DNA of 64,000 nucleotides from Thermus neutrinimicus. GTDB lineage: Bacteria > Deinococcota > Deinococci > Deinococcales > Thermaceae. Made by a program: the position numbers and the translations under genes. Below, piece after piece: positions 28,535 to 37,223 of this stretch. The notes beneath the pieces were generated by a model. It saw nothing but the letters and a program-made list of their open reading frames with translations. It was not told where the DNA came from and did no database searches. Each line of letters starts with the position of its first letter. Positions within the stretch are counted from its first letter, which is position 1. The stretch is from assembly GCF_022760955.1 (NCBI RefSeq), contig NZ_JAKTNU010000003.1, positions 62,001-126,000 of the forward strand. The letters are read 5' to 3'.

Positions 28535-29119
28535 ATGGTCATACCCTACGTCATAGAGCAGACCGCCCGCGGCGAGCGGGTCTACGACATCTACTCCCGG
28601 CTTCTCAAGGATCGCATCATCTTCCTGGGCACCCCCATAGACTCCCAGGTGGCCAACATCATCGTGGCCCAGCTACTTTTCCTGGATGCCCAGAATCCCA
28701 ATCAGGAGATCCGCCTCTACATCAACTCCCCCGGGGGCGAGGTGGATGCCGGGCTGGCCATCTACGACACCATGCAGTTCGTCCGGGCCCCGGTTTCCAC
28801 CATCGTGATCGGCATGGCGGCCAGCATGGCCGCGGTGATCCTGGCCGCCGGGGAGAAGGGCCGGCGCTACGCCCTACCCCATTCCAAGGTGATGATCCAC
28901 CAGCCCTGGGGCGGGGTGCGGGGCACGGCCAGCGACATCGCCATCCAGGCCCAGGAGATCCTGAAGGCCAAAAAGCTTCTGAACGAGATCCTGGCCCGGC
29001 ACACCGGCCAGCCCCTGGAGAAGGTGGAGAAGGATACCGACCGGGACTACTACCTCTCCGCCCAGGAGGCCTTGGAGTACGGCTTGATCGACCAGGTGGT
29101 GACCCGTGAGGAAGCCTAG
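28535..29119 (+). CDS. clpP: ATP-dependent Clp protease proteolytic subunit
   Basis: 194 residues. The catalytic Ser lies in [14 protein letters not shown], His in [13 protein letters not shown], and Asp in [36 protein letters not shown] and [19 protein letters not shown] are the ring-interface segments. It forms the 14-mer protease chamber used with ClpX. I use the ATG at 28535 ([20 protein letters not shown]); an upstream in-frame ATG would run through the hairpin. It overlaps clpX by 14 bases. Confidence 0.95.
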   Translation: MVIPYVIEQTARGERVYDIYSRLLKDRIIFLGTPIDSQVANIIVAQLLFLDAQNPNQEIRLYINSPGGEVDAGLAIYDTMQFVRAPVSTIVIGMAASMAAVILAAGEKGRRYALPHSKVMIHQPWGGVRGTASDIAIQAQEILKAKKLLNEILARHTGQPLEKVEKDTDRDYYLSAQEALEYGLIDQVVTREEA

Positions 29120-30299
29120 ACCCTACTGCAGCTTTTGCGGCCTGCGCCCTCCGGAAACGGGGCGCCTTTTGGAAAGCCCCATCGCCGAGGTCTACATCTG
29201 CGAGGACTGCGTGGAGCGGGCCCAGGAGCTTTTGCGCCAGGAAAAGCGGGGGCCCAAGGGGCCAGCGCGCCTCCCCAAGCCCCAGGAGATCAAGGCCCAC
29301 CTGGACCAGTACGTGGTGGGGCAGGAGGCGGCCAAGAGGGCTTTAAGCGTGGCCGTGTACAACCACTACAAGCGCCTCCTTCACCCCGAGGCGGAGATCG
29401 GCAAGGCCAACATCCTCCTCATCGGGCCCACGGGTACGGGCAAGACCCTCCTGGCCGAAACCCTGGCCCGCTTTTTGGACGTTCCCTTCGCCATCGCCGA
29501 CGCCACCACCCTGACCGAGGCGGGGTATGTGGGGGAGGACGTGGAGAACGTCATCCTCCGCCTTCTGCAGAACGCCGACTTTGATGTGGAGCGGGCGGAG
29601 ATGGGCATCGTCTACATCGACGAGATAGACAAGATCGCCCGCAAGTCGGAAAACCCCTCCTTGACCCGGGATGTTTCCGGGGAAGGGGTGCAGCAGGCCC
29701 TTTTGAAGATCATCGAGGGGACCATCGCCAACGTGCCTCCTCAGGGAGGCCGCAAACACCCGCACCAGGAGTTCATTCCCGTGAACACCAAGAACATCCT
29801 CTTCATCCTGGGCGGGGCCTTTGAGGGGTTGGAGAACATCGTCAAAGCCCGCACCGAGCGCACCACCATCGGCTTCACCCGCACCAAGGCCAAGGAGGAG
29901 CCTTGGGAGATCCTTCCCGAGGACCTGGTGAAGTTCGGCATGATCCCCGAGTTCGTGGGGAGGGCTCCCCTCATCGTCCAGCTTCATCCCCTTACGGAAG
30001 ACGACCTGGTGCGTATCCTCACCGAGCCGAAAAACGCTTTGGTGAGGCAGTACCAGGAACTCATGCGCATGGAGGGGATCGAGCTGCGCTTTACCCAGGC
30101 GGCCCTAAAGGAGATCGCCCGCCGGGCCCTCAAACGGGGCACGGGAGCCCGGGGCCTTAGGGCCATCCTGGAGAAGACCATGGTGGACCTCATGTTTGAA
30201 GCCCCGGGAAGCGGAATTCGGGAGCTGGTGATCGACCTTCCCCACCTGGACCAGCCCCTGAAGGCCCTCGAGGAGGCCAAACTCCGCCAGGCTTCCTAG
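29106..30299 (+). CDS. clpX: ClpX unfoldase
   Basis: 397 residues. The N-terminal zinc-binding domain has CSFC and CEDC pairs (residues about 8-35). The AAA+ core has Walker [16 protein letters not shown], Walker [11 protein letters not shown], pore loop GYVGEDVEN and the RKH-type [10 protein letters not shown] loop. The IGF loop for ClpP docking is GFTRT-adjacent (RTTIGF). It unfolds tagged proteins, including SmpB/tmRNA products, into ClpP. It starts with GTG at 29106 inside the clpP end. Confidence 0.95.
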   Translation: MRKPRPYCSFCGLRPPETGRLLESPIAEVYICEDCVERAQELLRQEKRGPKGPARLPKPQEIKAHLDQYVVGQEAAKRALSVAVYNHYKRLLHPEAEIGKANILLIGPTGTGKTLLAETLARFLDVPFAIADATTLTEAGYVGEDVENVILRLLQNADFDVERAEMGIVYIDEIDKIARKSENPSLTRDVSGEGVQQALLKIIEGTIANVPPQGGRKHPHQEFIPVNTKNILFILGGAFEGLENIVKARTERTTIGFTRTKAKEEPWEILPEDLVKFGMIPEFVGRAPLIVQLHPLTEDDLVRILTEPKNALVRQYQELMRMEGIELRFTQAALKEIARRALKRGTGARGLRAILEKTMVDLMFEAPGSGIRELVIDLPHLDQPLKALEEAKLRQAS

Positions 30300-30303
30300 G
30301 CGG

Positions 30304-31827
30304 TTATCCCTGGGCCAGTCGGGCCACCAGCTCCTCCTTCAAGGCGAAGAGCCGTTCGCTGAGGGACACGTGGTAGATATGGGGGTTCACCAGGCGCCGC
30401 ACCCCGGGGTCCAGGCGCTCCACATCCCTTCGCCGCCTCTCCTGCAGCACCTCCAGGGGTAGGGGCGGGAAGAGGCGCTTTCCCCGGTAGGCTTCCTCCA
30501 ATAGGGGCTCGAGGGTGAACTCCCCAGGACGGAGGGTGCGGCGCTTGGTGGGGTCCGTGGGGTGGCGCAGGCAGAGGGCCTCACCCTCCCGTACCTCCTC
30601 ATCGTGGGTGGTCAAAAGGTCGGCGGTGGCCAGGCCCCGGCGGTCATATACCCGGTAGACCTTTTTGTGCCCTGGGTTCAGCACCTTTTCCAGGGAATCC
30701 GAGATCTTTATGGCTGGGGCCCAGGTGCCGTTTTCCCGAATGGCCACCAGCTTGTAGACCCCTCCCAGGGCCGGATAGCCCCAGGAAACCACCATCCGGG
30801 TCCCCACCCCGTAGACCAGGCGCTTAAGGAGGCGGTCCGGATCCACCCCGTAACGGGGGGCCTCCTCCTGGATCTGGCTTTTGATCTGCCAGATGACCAG
30901 CTCGTCCAGGTCCCCGGAAAGGACGATGAGGGTGTCGGGGAAGCCTGCCTTATCCAGCTCCTTGGCCACCTGTATGGCCAGGTAGGCCAGGTCCCCGGAG
31001 TCTATGCGCACCCCCACGGGTTTGTGCCCCTTGCGGCGCAACCGCTCGAAGACCCGGATGGCGTTGGGAAGACCCGAGCCCAAGGTGTCCACGGTGTCCA
31101 AAAGGAGGATGGTGTCGTCGGGGAAGACCTCGGCAAAGGCCTGGAAGGCCTCCTCCTCGGAGTGGCCCAGGGCCAAAAAGGCCTGGACCATGCTGTGGGC
31201 GTGGGTGCCTGAGGAGGGAAGCCCGAGGAGGTGGGAAAGGCTCACGGCGCTACTGCGGTTGGCCCCCCCGATGAGGCTTGCCCGGGTGGCGGCCTCCCCT
31301 CCCTTGGCGGGGGCGCGGCGGAGGCCGAACTCCAGCACTGCTGCTTCGCCCGCCGCTTCCCTTACCCGGCTCGCCTTGGTGGCGATGAGGGTCTCGTAGT
31401 TGATGCGGTTTAAGAGGGCGGTCTCCAGGAGCTGGGCTTGCAGGAGGGGGCCTTCCACGCTGATGAGGGGCACCTGGGGGTGGGCAACCCGGCCCTCGGG
31501 AAGGGCCCTAAGGATGAGGCCCTGGAAACCCCCTATTCCCCTTAGGTAGCGCAGGTAGTCCTCCGCGAAAAGGGGTTTTCCGCTCCGGCCCTTCAAGGCG
31601 CTGAGGGCGGTGAGCTCCTCCTCGCCAAAGCGGGCTTCCTCCATCCAGGTGAGAAGGGGATCTAGCCCGGCGAAGACGGTGTACCCCGCCTGGTGAGCCC
31701 CGTAGTCGGGGTTCTTGCGGTAGAAGGCTTCAAAGAGAGCCTCTTTTTCGTGAAGGCCGAGCCTAAAGTAAACCTGGCCCATGGTGAGCTGGTAAAGGTC
31801 CGTGTAGAGGATGCCGAAGGGGTCCAT
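30304..31827 (-). CDS. pncB: Nicotinate phosphoribosyltransferase
   Basis: 507 residues. [30 protein letters not shown], and the PRPP/nicotinate segments [19 protein letters not shown] and [11 protein letters not shown] with the catalytic His. [13 protein letters not shown] and [11 protein letters not shown] follow. It converts nicotinate, PRPP and ATP to nicotinate mononucleotide in NAD salvage. It is divergent from metH with 42 bases between start codons and convergent with clpX. Confidence 0.93.
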   Translation of the reverse strand: MDPFGILYTDLYQLTMGQVYFRLGLHEKEALFEAFYRKNPDYGAHQAGYTVFAGLDPLLTWMEEARFGEEELTALSALKGRSGKPLFAEDYLRYLRGIGGFQGLILRALPEGRVAHPQVPLISVEGPLLQAQLLETALLNRINYETLIATKASRVREAAGEAAVLEFGLRRAPAKGGEAATRASLIGGANRSSAVSLSHLLGLPSSGTHAHSMVQAFLALGHSEEEAFQAFAEVFPDDTILLLDTVDTLGSGLPNAIRVFERLRRKGHKPVGVRIDSGDLAYLAIQVAKELDKAGFPDTLIVLSGDLDELVIWQIKSQIQEEAPRYGVDPDRLLKRLVYGVGTRMVVSWGYPALGGVYKLVAIRENGTWAPAIKISDSLEKVLNPGHKKVYRVYDRRGLATADLLTTHDEEVREGEALCLRHPTDPTKRRTLRPGEFTLEPLLEEAYRGKRLFPPLPLEVLQERRRRDVERLDPGVRRLVNPHIYHVSLSERLFALKEELVARLAQG

Positions 31828-31855
31828 GGGCCTAGCATAGCCCGCCCTTTTTCGC

Positions 31856-31869
31856 TACACTAGCGGGAT
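31856..31869 (+). promoter_or_regulatory. -10 box before metH
   Basis: TACACT (31856-31861) is 8 bases before the ATG at 31870. If used, the metH transcript starts at its first codon and has no leader. No cobalamin or SAM riboswitch consensus is seen here. Confidence 0.4.
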
Positions 31870-34800
31870 ATGGTGGAGGTCCACACCTGCAGCCCTGGTT
31901 GCCGCCACCACCTGGGAGGGGCGGGGTTTGGGGATGCCCCCTTGGTGCGGCTGGGTTACAACAAGGAGGCCCGGGCAGAGAAGTTCCCTTACCTCAAGGC
32001 CCTCTTGCAGAGACCCCTGGTCTTTGACGGGGCCATGGGCACTGAGCTGCAAAAAAGGGACCTCACCCCGGAGGACTACGGCGGGGAAGCGTACTTTGGT
32101 TGCCCGGAGGTGCTGAACCTAACCCGTCCCGAGGTCATCCGGGAGATCCACCGGGCTTACCTCGAGGCCGGGGCGGAGGTGATCGAGACCAACACCTTCG
32201 GTGCCCTGCGCCATGTGCTGGCCGAGTACGGTCTGGCCGAGAAGGCGGAGGAGCTGGCCTACCTGGGGGCCAGGATAGCCAAGGAGGTGGCCGATCCCTA
32301 CGGGGCCTTCGTGGCGGGGGCCTTGGGGCCGGGCACCAAGCTCATCTCCCTGGGGCAGATCTCCTGGGATGAACTCTTTGCCGCCTACAAGGAGGCCGTG
32401 CGGGGGTTGCTTAGGGGTGGGGTGGACTTGATCCTTCTGGAAACCGCCCAGGACATCTTGCAGGTGCGCTGTGCGGTCCTGGCGGCCCGGGAGGCCATGG
32501 CCGAGGTGGGCAGGGAGGTGCCCTTGCAGGTACAGGTGACCATGGAAGCCACGGGCACCATGCTGGTGGGCACGGACGAGCAGGCGGCCCTGGCGGCCTT
32601 GGAGAGCCTGCCCATCGATGTGGTGGGCATGAACTGCGCCACGGGCCCTGACCTCATGGACTCCAAGATCCGCTATTTTGCGGAGAACGCCACCCGCTTC
32701 GTGAGCTGTCTGCCCAACGCCGGCTTGCCCCGGAACGAGGGGGGAAAGGTGGTCTACGACCTCACCCCGGAGGAGCTGGCCCAGTGGCACCTCAAGTTCG
32801 TCACCGAGTACGGGGTGAACGCGGTGGGGGGGTGTTGCGGCACGGGGCCCGAGCATATCCGCAAGGTGGCGGAGGTGGTGAAGGGGAAGCCTGCCCCCAA
32901 GCGCAAGGAGACCTTCCCCCCCCAGGTGGCCTCCCTTTACCAGGCGGTTCCCCTGCGCCAGGAGGCCAGCGTTTTCCTGGTGGGGGAGCGTTTAAACGCC
33001 ACGGGGAGCAAGCGGTTTAGGGAGATGCTTTTTGCCCGGGACCTCGAGGGTATCCTGGCCCTCGCCCGGGAGCAGGTGGAGGAGGGAGCCCACGCCCTGG
33101 ACCTCTCGGTGGCCTGGACGGGAAGGGATGAGCTAGGGGACCTGGCCTGGCTCCTCCCCCATTTGGCCCCCGCGGTCACCGTGCCCTTCATGGTGGACTC
33201 CACCTCTCCCGAGGCCATGGAGTTGGCCCTCAAGCACCTTCCGGGCCGGGTCCTCTTGAACTCCGCCAACCTCGAGGATGGCCTAGAGAAGTTTGACCGG
33301 GTGGCCTCCCTGGCCAAGGCCCATGGTGCGGCCTTGGTGGTCCTCACCATAGACGAGAAGGGTATGGCCAAAACCCGAGAGGAGAAGGTGCGGGTGGCCT
33401 TGCGCATGTACGAGCGCCTTACCGAGCACCACGGCTTCCGCCCGGAGGACCTCCTCTTTGACCTCCTCACCTTCCCCATCACCCAAGGGGACGAGGAAAG
33501 CCGGCCTTTGGCCAAGGAAACCCTTTTGGCCATGGAGGAGTTACGGGAGAGGCTTCCTGGGGTGGGATTCATCCTGGGGGTATCCAACGTCTCCTTCGGC
33601 CTTAAGCCCAGGGCCAGGCGGGTCCTTAACTCGGTATTCCTGGACGAAGCCCGAAAAAGGGGCCTCACCGCCGCCATCGTGGATGCGGGAAAGATCCTCC
33701 CCATCAGCCAGATTCCCGAGGAGGCCTATGCCCTGGCCCTGGACCTGATCCATGACCGGAGGCGGGAGGGGTTTGACCCCCTCCTGGCCTTCATGGGCTA
33801 CTTCGAGACCCACCGGGAGGACCCTGCCCTCAAGGAGGATGCCTTCCAGGCCCTTCCCCTGCTGGAGAGGTTGAAGCGCCGGGTGGTGGAGGGAAGGAAG
33901 GGGGGCCTCGAGGCGGACCTGGACGAGGCCTTGCGGCAGGGGCATAAACCCCTGGACCTCATCAATGGCCCCCTCCTTTCGGGCATGAAGGAGGTGGGGG
34001 AGCTCTTTGGGGCGGGGAAGATGCAGCTCCCCTTCGTGCTCCAGGCCGCGGAGGTGATGAAGCGGGCGGTGGCCCACCTCGAGCCCCACATGGAACGCCG
34101 GGGCGAGGGCCGGGGCAAGATGGTGCTGGCCACGGTGAAGGGGGATGTTCACGACATCGGCAAGAACCTGGTGGATATCATCCTCACCAACAACGGCTAC
34201 CAGGTGATCAACCTGGGCATCAAGGTCCCCATTGAGGAGATCCTGAAGGCGCTGGAGGAGCACAAGCCCCATGCGGTGGGGATGTCCGGACTCCTGGTCA
34301 AAAGCACCGTGGTCATGAAGGAGAACCTGGAGTACATGCGGGATAGGGGGTATACCCTGCCGGTGATCCTGGGGGGGGCGGCCCTCACCCGCTCCTACGT
34401 GGAGGAGCTAAAGGCCATCTATCCCAACGTCTACTACGCGGAGGACGCCTTTGAAGGCCTTAGGCTCATGGAGGCCCTCACCGGCGGGGAGGCCACCTTG
34501 GTGAAGCAGCAAGCTCCAAAGCCCAAGGTGGAGGCTCCCAGGGCGGTACCCAGGGCCAAGCCTGTGGGGGAGGCCCCTTTCGTTCCCCGCCCCCCCTTCT
34601 TTGGGGTGCGGGTGGAGGAGAACCTGGACCTGGCCACCATCGCCCACTATGTGAACAAGCTGGCCCTTTTCCGCGGCCAGTGGGGGTATAGCCGTAAGGG
34701 CCTCACCCGGGAGGAGTGGCAGGCCCTGGTGGAACGGGAGGCGGAGCCCGTTTTCCGAAGGCTTCTTCGGGAAGCCAAGGAGGAGGGGTGGCTTAGGCCC

Positions 34801-35418
34801 AAGGTTCTCTACGGTTTCTTCCCTGTGGCCCGGGAAGGGGAGGAGGTTCTGGTGTTCTCCCCGGAAACCGGCCAGGTGCTGGAGCGCTTCGCCTTTCCCC
34901 GGCAGAAGGGCGGGGGCCTTAGCCTGGTGGACTACTTCCGCCCCCGCTTCGCCCCCCCTTTGGCGGATGAGGCGGAGTGGCTCCCCGCCTATGGGGCAGG
35001 GGCCAGGGATGTTCTGGGGGTGCAGCTCGTAACCATGGGGGAGGAGCCTGCCCGGAAGGCGAAGGCGCTTTTCCAGGCCGGGGCTTACCAGGATTACCTC
35101 TTCGTGCACGGCTTCAGCGTGGAGATGACCGAGGCTTTGGCGGAGTACTGGCACAAGAGGATGCGCCAGATGTGGGGTATTGCCGGGAAGGACGCCACCG
35201 AGATCCGCAGGCTCTTCCAGCAGGGGTACCAAGGAGCCCGCTACTCCTTTGGCTACCCCGCTTGCCCGGATTTGGCGGACCAGGCCAAGCTGGACCGGCT
35301 CATGGGCTTCGGCAGGGTTGGGGTACGCCTCACGGAGAACTTCCAGCTGGACCCCGAGCACAGCACCAGCGCCCTCGTGGTCCATCACCCCGAGGCGCGG
35401 TATTTCAACGTGGACTGA
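31870..35418 (+). CDS. metH: Cobalamin-dependent methionine synthase
   Basis: 1182 residues with all four MetH modules. The homocysteine domain has VFDGAMGTELQ, the zinc site GMNCATGPD and GGCCGTGPEHI. The pterin (methyltetrahydrofolate) domain starts about residue 365 (LVGERLNATGSKRF). The cobalamin domain has the lower-ligand motif VKGDVHDIGKNL followed by the GMSGLLVKSTV strand. The C-terminal SAM-activation domain has ARYSFGYPACPDLADQAKL and LTENFQLDPEHSTSALVVHHP. It remethylates homocysteine. The first about 35 residues (MVEVHTCSPGCRHHLGG) are extra compared with most MetH; no better start codon is seen downstream. Confidence 0.93.
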   Translation: MVEVHTCSPGCRHHLGGAGFGDAPLVRLGYNKEARAEKFPYLKALLQRPLVFDGAMGTELQKRDLTPEDYGGEAYFGCPEVLNLTRPEVIREIHRAYLEAGAEVIETNTFGALRHVLAEYGLAEKAEELAYLGARIAKEVADPYGAFVAGALGPGTKLISLGQISWDELFAAYKEAVRGLLRGGVDLILLETAQDILQVRCAVLAAREAMAEVGREVPLQVQVTMEATGTMLVGTDEQAALAALESLPIDVVGMNCATGPDLMDSKIRYFAENATRFVSCLPNAGLPRNEGGKVVYDLTPEELAQWHLKFVTEYGVNAVGGCCGTGPEHIRKVAEVVKGKPAPKRKETFPPQVASLYQAVPLRQEASVFLVGERLNATGSKRFREMLFARDLEGILALAREQVEEGAHALDLSVAWTGRDELGDLAWLLPHLAPAVTVPFMVDSTSPEAMELALKHLPGRVLLNSANLEDGLEKFDRVASLAKAHGAALVVLTIDEKGMAKTREEKVRVALRMYERLTEHHGFRPEDLLFDLLTFPITQGDEESRPLAKETLLAMEELRERLPGVGFILGVSNVSFGLKPRARRVLNSVFLDEARKRGLTAAIVDAGKILPISQIPEEAYALALDLIHDRRREGFDPLLAFMGYFETHREDPALKEDAFQALPLLERLKRRVVEGRKGGLEADLDEALRQGHKPLDLINGPLLSGMKEVGELFGAGKMQLPFVLQAAEVMKRAVAHLEPHMERRGEGRGKMVLATVKGDVHDIGKNLVDIILTNNGYQVINLGIKVPIEEILKALEEHKPHAVGMSGLLVKSTVVMKENLEYMRDRGYTLPVILGGAALTRSYVEELKAIYPNVYYAEDAFEGLRLMEALTGGEATLVKQQAPKPKVEAPRAVPRAKPVGEAPFVPRPPFFGVRVEENLDLATIAHYVNKLALFRGQWGYSRKGLTREEWQALVEREAEPVFRRLLREAKEEGWLRPKVLYGFFPVAREGEEVLVFSPETGQVLERFAFPRQKGGGLSLVDYFRPRFAPPLADEAEWLPAYGAGARDVLGVQLVTMGEEPARKAKALFQAGAYQDYLFVHGFSVEMTEALAEYWHKRMRQMWGIAGKDATEIRRLFQQGYQGARYSFGYPACPDLADQAKLDRLMGFGRVGVRLTENFQLDPEHSTSALVVHHPEARYFNVD

Positions 35419-37072
35419 AGGTGAGAAGGGTTCCGCAATTCCCCGCGATCACAAACAACCCATTGCCAAAGGTAATGGCTTCGGGCTCCATCCCGAGCCA
35501 AAGGTACTCTTCCCAGGTGAAGCCGTCTGGGGAGAAGGCGACTAGGCCCTCGCCGGGTCGGGCGTGTCCCACCAAGGCAAAGCGTTCCTGGCCGAAGGTA
35601 ATGCTAGGAAGGTACTTGGGTAGGTGCCTGGTGTTGGCCTCCTCCCAGTCCCAACCCCTTTTGGAAACCAGAACCTGTCCGTAGCCGGTTACCACGAAGC
35701 GGTCCCGGGCATACACCACGCCTTTGAACCAGAAAGAGCCATCTCCAAGTATTTCCTCCCAAGTTCGCCCATCATGGGACGCCAGGAGGGTGCCCTTTTC
35801 TCCCGCTGCCACAAAGGTTCCGTTGCCGTAGGCCACACCTAGAAGGGTTTTTCCTCCAGGTACCGGCAAGGGTTGCCACTCAAGACCATCTCGGGAAAGG
35901 AGGAGGGCTTCTCCCACTGCCACAAAACGGTCTTTGCCAAATGCAACCCCGTAAAGCCATTGGGAGAAGGGGGTGGGAGCCACTTCCCAATGGTAACCAT
36001 CCCGGGAAACCAGAATTAGGCCCTTTTCCCCCACCGCCACGAAACGATCCCGGCCCCAGGTCACACCCGTGAGCCATCCTGGCACGCGGGCTAGGAGGCG
36101 CCATCTCGACCCGTTGAGAGAGGCTAGGATTATTCCCTTCCACCCCTCGTATCCCACCGCTACGAAGCTTTTATCGCCGTATCCCACGTCCAAAAGTTGT
36201 TGCCCCGTACCTTGATACACGGGTTGCCAAAGGATGCCATCGGAGGAGGCATATAGGGCAAGGCCCCACCCCGAAGCGATGAACTGGGTTCCATTCCAAG
36301 CTACCCCGGTGAGGAAGGGCATGCCGTCGAGATGCCCGGGTTGCCAGCGGATCCCATCCGGTGAGGTGAGTACGGTGCCGTGTTCGCCCACCACCACCCA
36401 TCGCCCCTTTCCCCAGGTAACCCCAAAGAGCCCCTTCCAGACACCTGAGGACTGTCGGTTCCACTCTCTCCCGTCCCGGGAGGTAAGGATGAGACCTCCC
36501 CAGCCTACAGCTACCCATAACCCATCGGCAAAGGCTACCGCGTTGAGGATGCCAGGGAGGGACCCTGACTCAAAGTGAATCCCGTCCTGGGAGACCAAGA
36601 AGGTATGATCTCCTACGACTACGAAACGGTCCTGGGCAAAAGCGACTCCCCAAAGGTTGGCTTCTATCCCCAGGTCCAAGGGATGCCATGACGCACCATC
36701 TTGGGAGGTCAGGGCCAGGCCAGCCATTCCTACGGCCAAAAAGCGCCCTTTGCCATAGGCAACTCCCCAAAGCCCACGTTGGTCCTTTCCTTGGTGAACC
36801 TGTTGAAAGCCCTCGCCATCCTTGGCTAAGAGAACGGTGCCCTTGGCGCCAACGGCTACTTGAATTCCCCTTCCTTGGGTGCAAGAGGTCAGGGTGATGG
36901 GAGAGGGCACAGGCCTGGGATACCAATTCAGACCGTCTGGGCTTTCCAGACACAGGCCGTGCCATCCCAAGGTCAGAAAGCGGTTGTCTAACCAGACAAT
37001 GTCTAGGAGAGGGGTGGCTTCAACGTTTAGGGGAGGTATCGCGGTTCTTGGAAGAAAACGGTGCCCGTCCAT
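35405..37072 (-). CDS. Protein of fourteen ~40-residue beta-propeller-like repeats
   Basis: 555 residues made almost wholly of about 14 repeats of 36-41 residues with the pattern L-x-G-V-x-(Y/W/F)-G-x-x-x-F-V-A-V-G-x-x-G-x-x-L-x-S-x-D-G-x-x-W. Examples start LWGVAYGKGRFLAVG, LTGVTWGRDRFVAVG and LLGVAYGNGTFVAAG. This resembles BNR/kelch-like blades; fourteen would suit two seven-bladed propellers. No signal peptide, membrane segment or catalytic domain is visible, so location and partner are unknown. Codon use is less GC-rich than in neighbours. It has its own strong promoter and overlaps metH by 14 bases tail to tail. Confidence 0.8.
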   Translation of the reverse strand: MDGHRFLPRTAIPPLNVEATPLLDIVWLDNRFLTLGWHGLCLESPDGLNWYPRPVPSPITLTSCTQGRGIQVAVGAKGTVLLAKDGEGFQQVHQGKDQRGLWGVAYGKGRFLAVGMAGLALTSQDGASWHPLDLGIEANLWGVAFAQDRFVVVGDHTFLVSQDGIHFESGSLPGILNAVAFADGLWVAVGWGGLILTSRDGREWNRQSSGVWKGLFGVTWGKGRWVVVGEHGTVLTSPDGIRWQPGHLDGMPFLTGVAWNGTQFIASGWGLALYASSDGILWQPVYQGTGQQLLDVGYGDKSFVAVGYEGWKGIILASLNGSRWRLLARVPGWLTGVTWGRDRFVAVGEKGLILVSRDGYHWEVAPTPFSQWLYGVAFGKDRFVAVGEALLLSRDGLEWQPLPVPGGKTLLGVAYGNGTFVAAGEKGTLLASHDGRTWEEILGDGSFWFKGVVYARDRFVVTGYGQVLVSKRGWDWEEANTRHLPKYLPSITFGQERFALVGHARPGEGLVAFSPDGFTWEEYLWLGMEPEAITFGNGLFVIAGNCGTLLTFSPR

Positions 37073-37090
37073 CGTTGGCCCCTGAATAGA

Positions 37091-37119
37091 TATATACCAA
37101 ATAAGCCAGGCGGAGTCAA
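37091..37119 (-). promoter_or_regulatory. Near-consensus promoter of the repeat-protein gene
   Basis: On the minus strand TTGACT (37114-37119), a 17-base spacer and TATATA (37091-37096) are followed 18 bases later by the ATG. It is among the best sigma-A-type promoters in the window. The surrounding 150-base divergent gap is AT-rich. Confidence 0.8.
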
Positions 37120-37188
37120 CGGAAAGGCTTTGGGGGAGAGGGGAGTTCTCTGTACGTTCTTGCTGCTTACGGAATACCTGTCCTCCTC

Positions 37189-37216
37189 GTGAAATCCTGA
37201 TTCTTCCCGATATACT
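37189..37216 (+). promoter_or_regulatory. Promoter of the TrpE/PabB-type fusion gene
   Basis: GTGAAA (37189-37194), 16 bases, TATACT (37211-37216). The GTG start codon at 37224 is 7 bases after the -10, so the mRNA should be leaderless. No tryptophan leader peptide is visible. Confidence 0.55.
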
Positions 37217-37223
37217 TGGCTCC

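Noticed and set aside
31856-31980. Cobalamin or SAM/SAH riboswitch before metH
   Set aside because: None of the conserved boxes of these classes could be matched in the 42-base gap or in the first 110 bases of the gene.
35405-37072. Treating the propeller repeats as a DNA repeat or CRISPR-like array
   Set aside because: Periodicity is at the protein level (about 40 residues) with diverged DNA; no exact DNA repeats or spacers.
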